Origin: Erythroxylum novogranatense
Lineage: Eukaryota; Streptophyta; Magnoliopsida; Malpighiales; Erythroxylaceae
Direction: 5' to 3'
DNA length: 64,000 nt
Assembly: GCA_029891385.1 (NCBI GenBank)
Contig: CM057224.1
Coordinates: 1,736,001 to 1,800,000, forward strand
In this document: positions 23,712 through 36,400 of the stretch, one piece after another
Layout of the letters: each line of letters starts with the position of its first letter
How positions within the stretch are numbered: the first letter of the stretch is position 1
Program-made: the position numbers and the translations under genes
Notes under the pieces: generated by a model
Told to the model about the DNA's origin: nothing
Database searches by the model: none
What the model saw: the letters and a program-made list of their open reading frames with translations, nothing else

Positions 23712-26114
23712 TGTAACATCTCACATCGCTATTAAGGGTATTATGGTAATATTGGGACAGATCGATAGGATTTCACCGCATACATCGATCGAAAGATGTT
23801 ATCGGCCTCTAATCATAGAGGAACTAGGTTAATGATATGCATATATTCATTGGTACATGCATTCATGATTTTCTCGTATTTAATTGTAAATTGAATCGAC
23901 TGGGTCAGAACCTAATCGATCGAATCGATCGAATTGGGGACCGATTGAGAAATTAGGTAATTGGGTTCAAATGATTGATTTAGAATAATTTAAGTGTAAC
24001 GGTATTTTATAGTGGCTTATAGGAGATTTTCGAGAAATTCGGAGATAATGCCCTAATCGAAAATATTGAGAGACCGATCGATTGATCAGATAGTATCGAA
24101 AGAACCGTCCGATGGCAATGGAAAAGTTAGAGTGGACTGATAGGAAATAAATACGCCGAGCCATTGAAATTTAGAGACCGAAATTTGATCGATAAGGAGA
24201 CCCAGTCTATAAATACCTAGGTCGAGAAATTGGGAAGAATTGGCTAAGGCATTTGCGAAGTTTTCTTCTTCCTCTCCACGGTGATCTTTGATCCTTCTTC
24301 ATAGGTGAGGATCGTTGTTTCTTCTTGTGGTTTCCTCCTATTGTGTTAAGCTAAGCGGTTTATTGTGATTGTGGAAATGAAGTGGATTGAGGCTCGAGGG
24401 AGGAGATCGACTTGTTGAGAAAGATTTTAGGTTTGCGATCGATTCAGTGATTGGTAAGCTTTAATGGCTTCAATGTTGTTATTACTTATTTTTATTACAT
24501 CTATGGCTTTTATGTGGTTGATCGAGTAGTTGAGGGTGTTAATGGACGCTTTTAGTGAGAGAAATGGTCGGAAATCGACGGAGAAGACGACTGGTCTTCG
24601 TGACGTCGCGACGCAGCATCGGTTGCTAGGGCTTCGCCGCGATTTAATAAAATTGAATTGAGTTAAATGTATTGGTCGCGACGTAGGCAAGAAGACGTCA
24701 TGGCGAGCGTTAGTGAGACGACGACGCATGGCGAAGCGTGCCTCTTTCGTCAGAGCTGAATGCCGCGAGGTCGCGCGAGGAATTGTTTTATCGATTGATT
24801 GTACTTAATTGGACATAATTTCATAGAGACATATGCACATCGCATCGCTTAATCGAGCGATTAGTAATGGACCGCATCAGATGTTATAGAGGTACCGCTG
24901 GATCGTCGTTCCACGGACATTTTGGACTCCTGTGCAATAACTCTAAGTAACAGTGAGTAACCTAGTTGGTTTCTCAAATTTCGAGTGTCTAAATGTTCAC
25001 CGTGAATTACTTGACAATGTGAATTACATGACTATCGAGTTGTATGTGATCGAATTGCATCAGTATGACCACCGAAATGTATAAAGGTGAATCAGATTAG
25101 ATGAAATGTGTATGATCGAATTGCATGCTCTTCATCAGATAGAATCAATAATGTGAATTTCACCGTATGACCGCATGACTACCGGAAAGGGTACGATCGA
25201 ATTGTATGTGTTTACCGATTGATTGATTATCAATTATCGACATCGTTACATCGGGCTTTATAGCCATACACCGTGACTTCATCAATATCAATTATCGAAT
25301 ATTGCACCGCATGCATAAATGCATGATCGATAACGGACGTGCCCCAGTTGCTAATTTCACCGAAAAGAGCCAGAGCTCAATCTTGCATCGTCGGGCTTAG
25401 TCCGAGGGGAGAAATCTCGACGCCGCCCCCATCTGTTCATCGATCGAGCACTGGGCACAACATCAATAACCGAAAGAGTCTCATATGCATCATATACATG
25501 ATCGATCGAATCGCCAAATTGTGTGACGACATCGAATGCGATGCCATGATTTATCAGAAATTGTGATGTAATATCGTAAACCGCTCTATGCTATCAAATG
25601 TTGTTACCGACATCGATATCGATATGTACTCATCGTACATCGTTATATAATATCGTTAATTGTTATTACGGTGTCGTCGGTCAGACGCAATTTGCGAATG
25701 CATGATTTGAGTGAACCATCGATGATGGTTTTCACCGAGTTCGCAAACTCACCCAACATTACAATTATTTTTCAGAATCGAAGAGTACCCGCTAGCAAAA
25801 CGGGAGTATGGCGCAGGATTCAAGTGAAGGTCAAGTCGGGATCGGTTCATGTCCTGCATTGCACGCCTTTACTTTTGTACTAAAGTGTTTATTATGTATT
25901 TGTAAAATTGACTTAAGTGGCTTTTGAAATGAGTGTATCCTATTGGACGGATTGAATGAGTACCCAAAATTGAGTATAGAATTCGCGCATTTGTTATAGA
26001 AAGTAATGTACCGATTTTCTGAGTGAGTGTTCTAGTACGCCACCCTCGTGGGTCACGGGCTCGGATATCACCATGGATATCGGGTTCGGGTCTCGTCGGG
26101 AGTGGGGTGCTACA
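23712..26114 (+). repeat. 3' LTR of the non-autonomous element
   Basis: It aligns end to end with 19120-21518. Differences are mainly short indels, for example gggacgatcgatagattt in the first LTR and gggacagatcgataggattt in this one. The last bases GTGCTACA adjoin the ATTTA duplication. Confidence 0.93.
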
Positions 26115-26119
26115 ATTTA

Positions 26120-26420
26120 ACTGCCTATAATCGATACACATTCTCAGTGTACCATCCTTCTTCTTAACAAACAAAACCGGTGCACCTCATGGTGATACAC
26201 TGGGTCTAATAAACCCTTTATCCAGAAGTTCTTGTAACTGCAACTTTAACTCCTTTAACTCAGTAGGAGCCATTCTATATGGTGCTCTGGATATAGGAGC
26301 AGTACCAGGCATGACTTCAATAGATAACTCCACTTATCTTTCTGGAGGAAGCCCAGGCAGTTCCTCAAGAAAAACATCTAGAAACTCATTCACTACAGGA
26401 ATATCAAGCAGTTTATCCTC
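26120..26420 (-). pseudogene. Chromovirus reverse transcriptase, N-terminal part
   Basis: Minus strand pieces: [36 protein letters not shown], then [18 protein letters not shown], which ends exactly at the nested insertion. A stop replaces the codon after RPSVSP. The rest of RT is at 18601-19114. Confidence 0.9.
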
Positions 26421-26555
26421 ACCACCATCCTTCTGGGAATCAAGTACAAACGCTAGATAAGCTTCACACCCCTTTCTTAAAAAATTTTGAGCTTGCATAG
26501 CAGATACTACATTAGTTAAAGCACTTGTGCAACCACCATGAAATACAATCTCAGA

Positions 26556-26924
26556 CTAGTCGGGCCACCTCAAGAAAACCATCTTAGCCTTACAGTCAAT
26601 TACTGCCTGATGTTTAGACAGCCAATCCATACCCAGAATCAAATCGAATTCGTGAAACGACAATCTAATTAGATCTGCTGAATACTCACTACCTTGAATC
26701 ATAACTGGACAATTCCTAACCACCTGATTCACCAACACACTACTGCCCAGAGGACTAGTTACATGCATGTTATATTCTAACTGATCTATAAGCATCTCCT
26801 TATCAAACATTTCTCCAGCACAGATATATGAATGTGAAGATCCAGGATCAATTAATGCATACAATTCAAAATCAAAGAGAGAAACCATACCAAAGAATGA
26901 CATCCGGTGCATCCCGATCCTCAC
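26556..26924 (-). pseudogene. Chromovirus aspartic protease
   Basis: The 122-aa frame has the retroviral-type protease active site ALIDPGSSHSYI (around residues 28-40) and the second hallmark FDLILGMDWLSKHQAVIDC near the end. This protease cuts the gag-pol polyprotein. The first residues of the ORF are probably out of frame with gag. It links gag (27082-28086) and RT (26120) in the usual order. Confidence 0.88.
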
Positions 26925-26999
26925 GAGCCAAAGGCATAAGCTCGATCAAGCAAAGAGGCATAGCTGACCGATTCACAGTTTCTGAGTGAGAACTCGGAT

Positions 27000-28086
27000 T
27001 AGCCCTGTTCTGATTATATCCGCCTCGACCTCTTCCTCGACCTCTGGTCCCAGATAATGCATGAGAAACCTCTCCACTAGCTTATGCTATCTCAAACTGT
27101 CTCAGAGGGCAATTTGCAATCATATGCTCTGTACTGCCACAACGCAAACATGCACCTGTAGCTCTCCAACAAACACCCCAATGATGAATAGAGCAGTGTG
27201 GGCACTCTGGAGCACCAGAACCTCGACCCCCAGAGGAACCCCTACTAGAAGCAGTCGATGTAGGAAAGTTTTGTTGCCTTCCCTCATCACAGCATCTCTC
27301 GAGCAACTCTGCAGAGGAACTACCTTCTCGATTTCGCTTCCCAGAACCGCCTCTATTAAAGCCTCTTTTCGACTTCTTTCTTTCCCGATCGCCTATTGTC
27401 TTTCTATTTTATTGCAACTGCACTAACCGATGGTAAGTAACTTGTTGTAACATAGAAAACGCCAGATGCTCCTTGATCAAATCATGCAATCCTCCTCGAA
27501 TTGATGACATCGAACTCTTCAACAAGACAGATTTCGGGGCATACTTATCGAGCCGATTAAACTCCCGATCATACTCAAGAATGCATAAACTCCTCGCTTT
27601 AGATTAAAAACTGCTTCCACCTATCCTTTCAGAAGCTTAGTCACATATTTAGTTTTAAATTTTGGGCAAAGAATTCTCACGCCGAGGCACGTAGAATGAG
27701 GACTCCTAAGGACAAACTTCCACCATTCATAAGTCGCCCCGTAGAAGGGAAACAACACATGAACCATCCGCTCGCTGGACAACTAATCTCATCCAAGACC
27801 TCTTCACCTTCTCAATCCGTAACTCGCCCTTCTGATTCCTCCAGAAGTCCCGTAAAATTCTTCACCCCATACTTCCTCAATCGATCAATCGAGCCTTAGG
27901 TGTTGTCATTCGATATAGCAAAGTCATCATATCTTGGGACAGCTTCATCAAAGCTTCTCCCTGAGCTGGAGGAGGAGGTGGAACCTCAGCTTCACCTTGA
28001 TTGACGCTGACGGTCCTGTATTTCGTAACGAGTTTGTTCTATTGATTACTCTCAACAAATTCCAACAAATTGTGAGATCCTTCCAT
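27000..28086 (-). pseudogene. Chromovirus gag with CCHC zinc knuckle, decayed
   Basis: A likely start is the ATG at 28086 (MEGSHNLLEF), followed by stops and shifts. The stretch 27306-27082 contains CLRCGSTEHMIANC, a CX2CX4HX4C knuckle for RNA packaging, after a second Cys/His-rich piece (CPHCSIHHWGVC). Downstream, 27060-27000 encodes a Gly/Arg-rich run (GTRGRGRGRGG). The capsid part is unreadable as one frame. Confidence 0.8.
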
Positions 28087-28191
28087 CGTAATTTCTAAAG
28101 ACAAAACACGGGACACCGATTAGCCAAAACACAACTTAGACACTCAACGGAAAACAATAGGCAAGCCGTGGTTAAACCAGAACCGCCTAAA

Positions 28192-28206
28192 CTTGCTCTG
28201 ATACCA
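28192..28206 (-). other. Primer binding site of the chromovirus
   Basis: The minus strand reads TGGTATCAGAGCAAG, complementary to the 3' end of initiator tRNA-Met, five bases inside the 5' LTR edge at 28212. It is not a tRNA gene. Confidence 0.92.
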
Positions 28207-28211
28207 AAAGA

Positions 28212-30816
28212 TGTAACACCCAAATACCCCCTGGGAGGATACATGGATGCCACCCAAGACAGGACAAACAAATCAAAACGTTTCACACATGCATTTTTAA
28301 AAACTAAACTAAACGAACACATATATAATACATCTCATAATTTTAGAAACAAATCGAAAGAATATTTACAGGCCCAAACAAACCAAACAAAATACATTTT
28401 CGCGCAACACAAAACTCAGACTCTTTTGGCCACTGCAGATGACTTGTCTCTACCCTTAATCTCTTCGCTCAACCTACACGGGTAAATCCATCGTATAAGC
28501 ATATAGCTAAGTGAGTAATAACTAATCTATATTAATTGATTTCAAGAAATGTAAAGAATGCATTTAAGAATGATTTTTATACTAAATGATTATACTAAAT
28601 GTAATCTACGTAACACGTGAGATCCTTCGTAATCGTAATATAATTTAGTTTATGTCGTAATCAAATGATATCGTAATACAAAACAAATCAAACTATAAAT
28701 CCATGAATGTAGTGGGTAACGGACTTATACAGAGATACCATCATTAGTATCGCAAGAGAGACATATGTCTCAATATTAGGAGACACCAAAGTGTCAAATA
28801 ACAGAGCAATCAGAAACCCTTCTAGCATGCCTATTTACCCACAACTAGGACTTAACAGCTTTTAAAATGTAACAAGGTCATTTCGTATATTTCATGTGCA
28901 GGCAAATAGCACTCACAAAATTTATCATAAAACAAATTACTTATCTAAAGTACTTACTGAAATTTTCTACCTATATTACGATCAAATTATCGACCAGACA
29001 TTTACCAAAACCGCCTTCATCGCTTATCGTCAAGTCCCGCAATATCCGCAGTGGTCGTTCCTCTATAATAGGGAACACAGATACAAATCACTATTGTGCA
29101 TGCTTAAAAATTCATCAATGTATGATGGATATGTAGGATGCATGTTCATGACAAATTTCGGGACCAAACCTTAAATTCTTAACTTTATTCCATAATTCAC
29201 AACTTAAATTATTAAATCCTTGATTGTTAATTAAATCTGAAAATTTACAAATTTCACATAAAGAGGTAGAAAATTTTCTGACGAATCCAACGCTTCGAGA
29301 ATCAGGTCATTCGGAGGTCGGATGACAAAGATATGGTCAAAAGAGTGAAGATTACGGATTGGGATTTCAAAGATTAAAGTTTATTACACACAAGTCGACT
29401 TATCCATTAAAGCACACACAAGTCGACTTATACTTACACAAGTCGACTTACATAACACCACAAGTCGACTTACACTTGCATAACTCGACTTATCGAAGAG
29501 CGGAGATGACATTTCATGCAAAACGTTGATCTAAGTCGACTTGACTTATACACCACAACAAGTCGACTTATAGCACTGTTCATCGTCTTCTTCACCAAAC
29601 CATACGAAACATCAGACTTTTCTTCCATTTTTCTTTAACTTCATCACTTTAAAACTAACCTATTCAGCATTTCTAACCTATCGGAATCATCATAAACAAC
29701 TTTATACTCCAAAGATCACAAAACTAACATTCCAACTTCCTCTCTCTCTCTACGGTATACTTTCCAAATTCATATTTTTATCCCTTTTTTCTTGATTTTT
29801 CCATCTCAATAGTCCACTAGATCTATCATTTTTCCATAAACCACTACATCTCAAGAAGCTCTAGATTTCGTAGCTTAAATCTCACACTATAACTCACGTA
29901 TGTCACCAAGAAAAACAGAGCATAAACCCAAACCATATATAAATATATATATATAATCTTTTAAACCATGACAGAAACACATCTTCTTCATCAACTTACG
30001 TAATCACCGTAGCTTCACTTCTAAACCCATGCATGCATGTTTATATTTACACACATAAAAAAACATCGATCTAATCGACATTTCATCACCAAACTTTGCT
30101 TCTCTAACCATACAAGCACATGCATGCATTTCCACAGTACAACATCGTTTACAACAAGCAAAACCCAACTTAAATATAACTTACTTGATTCAGCTTTTAT
30201 TTCCAGCAATAACAAATAAACCCAATATACAGAGCATCGGTGGAGAAGAAGAACGGTGAAGAACAATAGTGACAAACGCAAATCCTAACACTGAGTATTA
30301 GATTACGGGTATAGCTTGCATGTGAACAACGTGTATAGTACGTGTCCCTTTCCTGAGAAGGCTTAGTCCATATGTATAGATATAACGAAGCCAAATGTCA
30401 ATTGTTAATAAGTCTCTTCGTTTCTTTTAGTAGTATTTTTATTAATAAAATATTCTTTTTAAACCAAATACATTGTTTTGAATTCTTATAACAAACAAAT
30501 ACCCAAAATTTTCAGACAACTTCCGAAAATTCACCAAAATTCTGTCATAAAACAATGACTCGTAACATAAATTTTCAACTCAAAATTAATTCACCATCAA
30601 TTTCTAAAAATATTTGAAGTATAGAAAAATTACCAAAAATTATAATAATACAGTCCGAATAAATCAGAAATCTCATTAAACCAATTTACCCGAAAAATGT
30701 CATGAATGCATGCCAAAATATTTATGCACAATTAAGCAAATATTCCATATGCAAATAACAAGCATAATTCGTACTAAATTTTGTTAATATTCTAATCCCT
30801 AATTTGGGGCGTTACA
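28212..30816 (-). repeat. 5' LTR of the Tekay-like chromovirus
   Basis: On the plus strand it runs from TGTAACACCC to GGGGCGTTACA; element orientation is minus. It has both complete ends, unlike the partner at 13938. It shares with the solo LTR at 145-4424 the block ACCTGATTCTCGA and with both other families a TTATAGAGG block, so the three LTR types are homologous. ORFs inside are not supported as genes. Confidence 0.93.
29392..29569. repeat. AAGTCGACTT palindrome array, copy in the 5' LTR
   Basis: Six perfect decamers start at 29392, 29420, 29440, 29462, 29533 and 29560, plus the AACTCGACTT variant at 29482. Spacing is 28, 20, 22, 20, 51 and 27. It lacks one 20-bp unit found at the start of the array in the other LTR. 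Confidence 0.95.
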
Positions 30817-32400
30817 AACTATTTGTTCCATGTGCTCCATTCGTTGATTAACGGTAGCCCTGTCAAATACCCTATATGTTTCCTCAATGTGTCCACTGTG
30901 GCCCGAAGCTCGGTTACTTCATTGCTTTACATTGGCCTAGCAGATGTTGCTGTACTGGACAGGGAAGAGCGCGAATAACATGTGTTCGCATATGAACCTA
31001 GGCTGAATATTCTTCCACGACGGTCCTTACCACCTACAACACCAAGATATGTCTGAACCTCATCTACAGGTTGTTCCTCCTAAGATTGTTGCTGAATATT
31101 TTGTTATATTTGGTCCTATTAGGAAGCAATGTTTACATTAGTAAGGTATTATTGTTAAGAAATTATAAAAATGTATTAATTTTACTTACATTCAGCTATC
31201 TACATCGGGTGTTGATGAATGCCACACCATCATGTTTCTTCGTATGGGTGTGCAAAAACAGCTGGATAGGTGTAGGCTTGATACCCAATGACTTTTCCTA
31301 CATGTATAACCTAAATTGTCATATGTGAACTAGAATTTATAAAAATTTCGGCAGAGTTTCCTCTATATTTATAATATTTGCCCCCTATTCAACAAAGAAA
31401 ATAACTTAACACAACCATAAGTGACACCAGACATTTATATCATAATCAGTATGTACAACAAAACAAAGCAAAATATATACAAAATAGGTGTGAAGTTTAG
31501 ACAGTTACTAGTCTATGTGCATGCTCGTAGTGGGTAATTGATCATCCCGTATGTACTGGAAGATTGTCACCTCCCGAGCCTCCACGTTTGTTGACGGAAT
31601 TACACTCTGAGATGGACATTGCCGCAAGTGATGTCTAATACTCGGTCCAACGACTCCAAATTTCCTTCGAAATATGATATGGTCGTACACCAGCCTTGCG
31701 TATCGCATCAATTAAGTTGCGATAACGTGTTCGAGCTTTCTTTTCCCAAACTTTATACATGCTGGCGTCGAAACAAGAATCCCAGTAAAATTTTTTCTAA
31801 AATAAAAAGAAAAATTATATAATGTTAAAATATTTATGTAAATTGTGTATATAAATCAATATAACAAGAAAATAATTGTTTTTTGTACCTCAAACTCCTG
31901 AAAGTAAAATTGCTTTGTGGCGTCAGATATATTCTTCCACACATAACCCTTAGGTTCAATTCTTTGCTTAAATGAGGAAGTCATATTTCTGGAACTTGGT
32001 CCAAACGAGACCAACCTAACATAACAAATTATGTTATACTATGTAAAAATTGATAAACCTAAGACTTAACAATAAGTAAATTATGAGTGATGTGATTTCA
32101 CTTATTGTTCATTGACAATTGTTATAAACTTTCTTCCATCAGGTCCCTCAGCTCCAAGCTAGCGGACTTCTCCTCTATCTGATAAACAGGTATCGAATGA
32201 TATATGCATTGGGGAAGGGGATGGTGTAGGATGAGGAGCAGTAGGTGATGCCTCATCTGCAACTATCGACGGGAGCTGCAGTTTGTGACGAACCACCTTC
32301 ACAGTAAGTTGCTCCGAATATGGCTCTAAACCTCGGTCGCATAATCTCACACTATCTCGTTGGTCCCATTTGTTTACCTGAAATTTAATTTTTCCCAATT
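30817..32400 (-). pseudogene. CACTA TnpA-like gene (Transposase_24 type), split and decayed
   Basis: In pieces on the minus strand I read a basic/aromatic block around 31900-31980 (NISDATKQFYFQEFE), then 31760-31560 (MYKVWEKKARTRYRNLI, HISKEIWSRWTEY), then 31290-31210 (PTPIQLFLHTHTKKHDG). This is the order seen in plant Ptta/En/Spm (PF03004) proteins, with the 'HTHTKK' motif toward the C-terminus. The exon ends at RMEHMEQI at the chromovirus boundary; the coiled-coil tail is at 13654-13937. Known TnpA proteins bind subterminal repeats. A proline-rich piece at 32159-32398 probably belongs to an upstream exon. Confidence 0.7.
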
Positions 32401-33464
32401 CTTTACAAGTATAATTAATACTTTGAAATCAATATTTTACACAATACATTGAGAAGAAAATAAGGCAATGGAGTTGAAGGTTAACAAATTGTTATCAACA
32501 ATAAATCAACCTTAACAATAATAAAAATATGCATTGTTTAACAAAATCTTATAGATACAACAATAAATCAACTTGAAAGCTTAGTGTAATAATGTATTGC
32601 ATCGAAAAATCACATTGATATAATTAATTTGTTTGACTCCATGTGACCTGGGAGTCGGTAACGGTAAATGAGTCCCTAATGTCTGGATTCCCGAGAAAGG
32701 TATTGACATGTTCAAACGCACCAATGAAAACAGTGATACTTCTTCCACCTAGTGTAGGCTTTTAAACACCTTCTTGCAATAACTTTGAAGCTATAGCTAT
32801 ACTTGTTGAAGAAACAGTGAATGAGTTGTCACTCTTAGTATGGAAGACTAATTCTTCAGATGAACTACTAATAAGAACATTTTTACCTAAAACATAATCA
32901 GTGAAGATGTTTTGAAACCGTGATATTAGAAAACCGTTTAACCAACCAAACCTAGATATTAATGCATACGTGATTGTACAGACAAGGTTTGAGGAATAGA
33001 ATAATTTTTGACAAGACCCGATCTCCCTAATCCTTTATAGGCCGTTGTGACATCGCTCTCACCTTTATCAGCTTACATGTCTTCTTCGAGTTTAAAGGAA
33101 GCTTAAACATGTAGGATAGACAATCAAATGAGAATATGTATAATAACTTCAACAAAGGAAATGAGATGTACATAATAAGGAAAGAGACGATGTGCAGATC
33201 ATACTAAACACCTTCAAGTAACGGATCGACCATGGAAGGCAAACGATTGTTAGTGTATGATGCAGCGATATGTTCTGTAGTTTTGATTCCTTAGGCTGGG
33301 ACAATTTTGCCACATTCCTCCCAACGGAAAGAATTACTACCATCCGGAACCAATCGCCATGTCGGCATTCCTTGAATAAGAATTTCAATGAAAGACTTTA
33401 CATAATATTTTGAAATGTAAATAATGTTGTTTTTTAAATTAAAATATTCAATTACAAATACAAA
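32401..33464 (-). other. Region between TnpD-like and TnpA-like genes
   Basis: No frame is clearly conserved. It probably holds TnpA 5' exons and introns or the intergenic spacer. The 79-aa minus frame at 33149-33388 has no motif I recognise. Confidence 0.4.
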
Positions 33465-36400
33465 TTATTCGCTATCAAAACTTAATGGTAAATTACAATC
33501 ATCATCTTCTTCGGAAGAATAAGAATCAAAATTTGGTTCCTTTTCAGATCCCTGACCATCATCATCCTCCCCAAAAGAAATATCAACATATTTGTTAGAT
33601 GGATCGTTCAAATGTTCATTATCGTCATACGTGATAGATGCATTGATAAAAGTGACATCTTTCTGAAACGCCTCACTTTCAGGACTATGCTCTCCTTTTC
33701 CATGTGATTCATAAACACCTCTAGGTTTTACTTTGCAAACCGATAACTAATCTGTCTTATCTCGTTGTAAGCTTGGAAAAGGGACATACCAAACCTGTTT
33801 CGCTTGCACAGCCAAGACGAAAGGTTCAAATTGTTTCAATCTTCTTCGGTGATTGATTTCAACTAGATTGTATTGGCTATGCACTTTTGTTTCAACATTT
33901 AGTGTCGGATCATACCAGTCACATTTAAATATCACACATCGCTTCACTGGCAAAGTAGGGTATTCAACTTCTAGTATTTCAATAATTTTACCATAGTAAT
34001 CCATCATTTCTCCCTGTATCGAAACACCACTGTTTATTGTTAACATGCTATGTCCATGAGATTCTGTATGATATTTGTATTCATTGACGAAATATACCGG
34101 ATACGATTTAACAATTCACACAGGTCCCTGAACTTGTTCTCTATTGAATTTTTTAAGGCCTACAAAATTAAATTTATCATATCAAAAAGTATAATGTCAT
34201 GAGAATAGTTAAATACTTGTAAGTGAAAACTTACAAATATCTCGAACCATCGAGAAAAATGTTTTCCAACTTCTTTATTTATATCATCCTGTGTGATGCC
34301 CGACATTATCTCCCATTACAATGTCTAGTATAATCTAAATAAATAATGACAATTTTTAGTAATCAACAACACATAATTTTAAATAAAGAAATAATCATGT
34401 TCAACTTACTAAACGAAAGGAAGAACCTCTTCACAGTTCAATAAAATGTAACCATGTGCAGCCTCAATTTCTTCCTCTGTTAACATTCTTCTTGTGACAC
34501 GTCCATATGTTCGTCCAGAATATGAAAAAATGGACAAGTTTTCATCAACATTACTCATTCCTCCCCTATCGTCATTACGAGAAACTTTTCTTGCTCTTGT
34601 GTTAACATGCGGCTAAAAATAATGTCCATAAAACGTACTAACTTCCTCCACTAAATAAGCATTACATATGGAGCCTTCAACTCTAGCTTTATTTTTTACA
34701 TTTTTTTTCAAGTGATGCAAATACCTATATTAGACAAAATAGTTATTACAATTTAGTAGATAAAGCATGTAAAAATGGTTATTGCAGTAATATTTATCGA
34801 GTTACCTCTTAAATGGATACATCCATCGATATTGAATTCGATCGGCTAGTTTTGCCTCGTGTGCTAAATACACAGGTAAATGCTCTATACAATCAAAGAA
34901 GCTGGGAGGAAAAATACCTTCTAACTTGCACAAAATAATTGGAATTTCTAGTTTTTCCATATTACCAAACTTGATTTCAACTGATGTTAAGCTTTTGAAA
35001 AACAAGTTTAACTCTGTTATAGCTTCCCATACCTTAGAAGGTAGCAACTCCCGATATGCAATTGGGATTAGCCTTTGCATAAATACATGACAATCATGAC
35101 TTTTCATCCCAAATAATTTATAATTCCTGAGATCCACACACCTAGCCAAGTTTGAAACATAACCATCAGGAAACTTTAGACTTTTCAACCATTCACATAA
35201 AAGCTCCTTTTGTTTCTTGTCCAAAGTGTAACATGCCTTCGAATATTTACCAGTGTGAAGATCTTTATGTAACTCATTTCTTCTACAAAAAAGTTACAAA
35301 TTAGCTCTAAATTTTGCATTGTCTTTTGTCTTCCCTTCAATGTTCATAATGGTATTGAACAAGTTGTCAAAAATGTTTTTTTCAATATGCATCACATTTA
35401 GATTATGACGTATCAAATTCGTTTTCCAATATGATAAATCCCAAAATATGCTTCATTTTCACCAACCAAAGTTATGACTAATGGTTGAATTTACTTCATC
35501 GGCCTCTAATTCTATTACTTTCAGCAAGCCTAATTCCTCAATCTCTTGCAAAATCTCTTCACCAGCTTCAATAGGAGGAGGAGGTGTGTTGATCATCCTA
35601 TTTTTTATGAACTTATGTTTATTGCGCCTAAATGGATAATCTGAAGGAAGAAATTTCTGTGATTGTCAAATCAACATATTTTGCCTTCGTTTGGAAGATA
35701 AAACGCATCATAATCATTGCCATAATAAGGACAAGTCAATTTTCCAGCTGTGCTCCATCCAGATAATATGGCAAAAGTTGGAAAGTCACTAATGATCCAC
35801 ATCAAAGCCGCTCTCAACACAAAATTTTGTTTCAAGGAAACATCATATGTTTGAACACCATATTCCCAAAACTGCTGCAATTCAGATATCAATGGTTGTA
35901 AAAAAACATCTATTTTTTGCTTCAGATTTGTTGTCCCTGACACAATAACTATCAAGAACATATATGCCTCTTTCATACACATCTAAGGAGGCAAATTATA
36001 AGGAGTTATTATAATTGGCCATGAAGAATATTGCTGACCGGATTGACCAAAAGATTGAAATCCATCCGTAGATAATCCCAACTGAACATTTTGACTATCA
36101 ACTGCAAAATCAACATGGGAGTCATTAAAATGTTTCCATGCTGATGCATCTAATGGATGACTCATTACTCCATCTTCTTGTTCGTGTTCAGCATGCCATC
36201 TCATGTGAGATGCAGTAACATTAGAAGCATAAAGTCTCTACAATCTTGAAGTGAGCGGGAAATAATGCATCCGCTTCGTGGAACTAATTTATGTTTCATA
36301 GAACGTTTTCTTGACTTAAACCTAGGTTGACCATAAAATTTGCAATACTTTAAGTTCATATCATCTCCCCAATACAACATACATCCCAACCGACAACAAT

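Larger units (their letters stand above)
19120..26114 (+). mobile_element. Non-autonomous Tekay-related LTR retrotransposon, 6995 bp, TSD ATTTA
   Basis: Both LTRs (2399 and 2403 bp), PBS, PPT and the 5-bp duplication ATTTA (19115-19119, 26115-26119) are present. The 2.2-kb internal part has no recognisable gag or pol, so the element resembles a LARD-type derivative mobilised in trans. Orientation is plus by PBS and PPT. The LTRs share conserved blocks with the solo LTR at 145-4424. The LTR copies differ by many 1-2 base indels. Confidence 0.92.
13938..30816 (-). mobile_element. Ty3/gypsy chromovirus (Tekay-like), split by a nested element
   Basis: On the minus strand the order is 5' LTR (28212-30816), PBS, gag with CCHC, protease, RT, RNase H, integrase, chromodomain remnant, PPT, 3' LTR (13938-16535). 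The RT is interrupted by the LTR element at 19120-26114. The outer ~41 bp of the 3' LTR are missing, so its target duplication is not recoverable on the left. RT, integrase C-terminus and chromodomain point to the Tekay (Del) lineage by established family features. Many frameshifts and stops make it defective. Confidence 0.9.

Noticed and set aside
28168..28485. 105-aa plus-strand ORF across the PBS and LTR edge
   Set aside because: It is antisense to the chromovirus and crosses the LTR boundary; a shadow frame.
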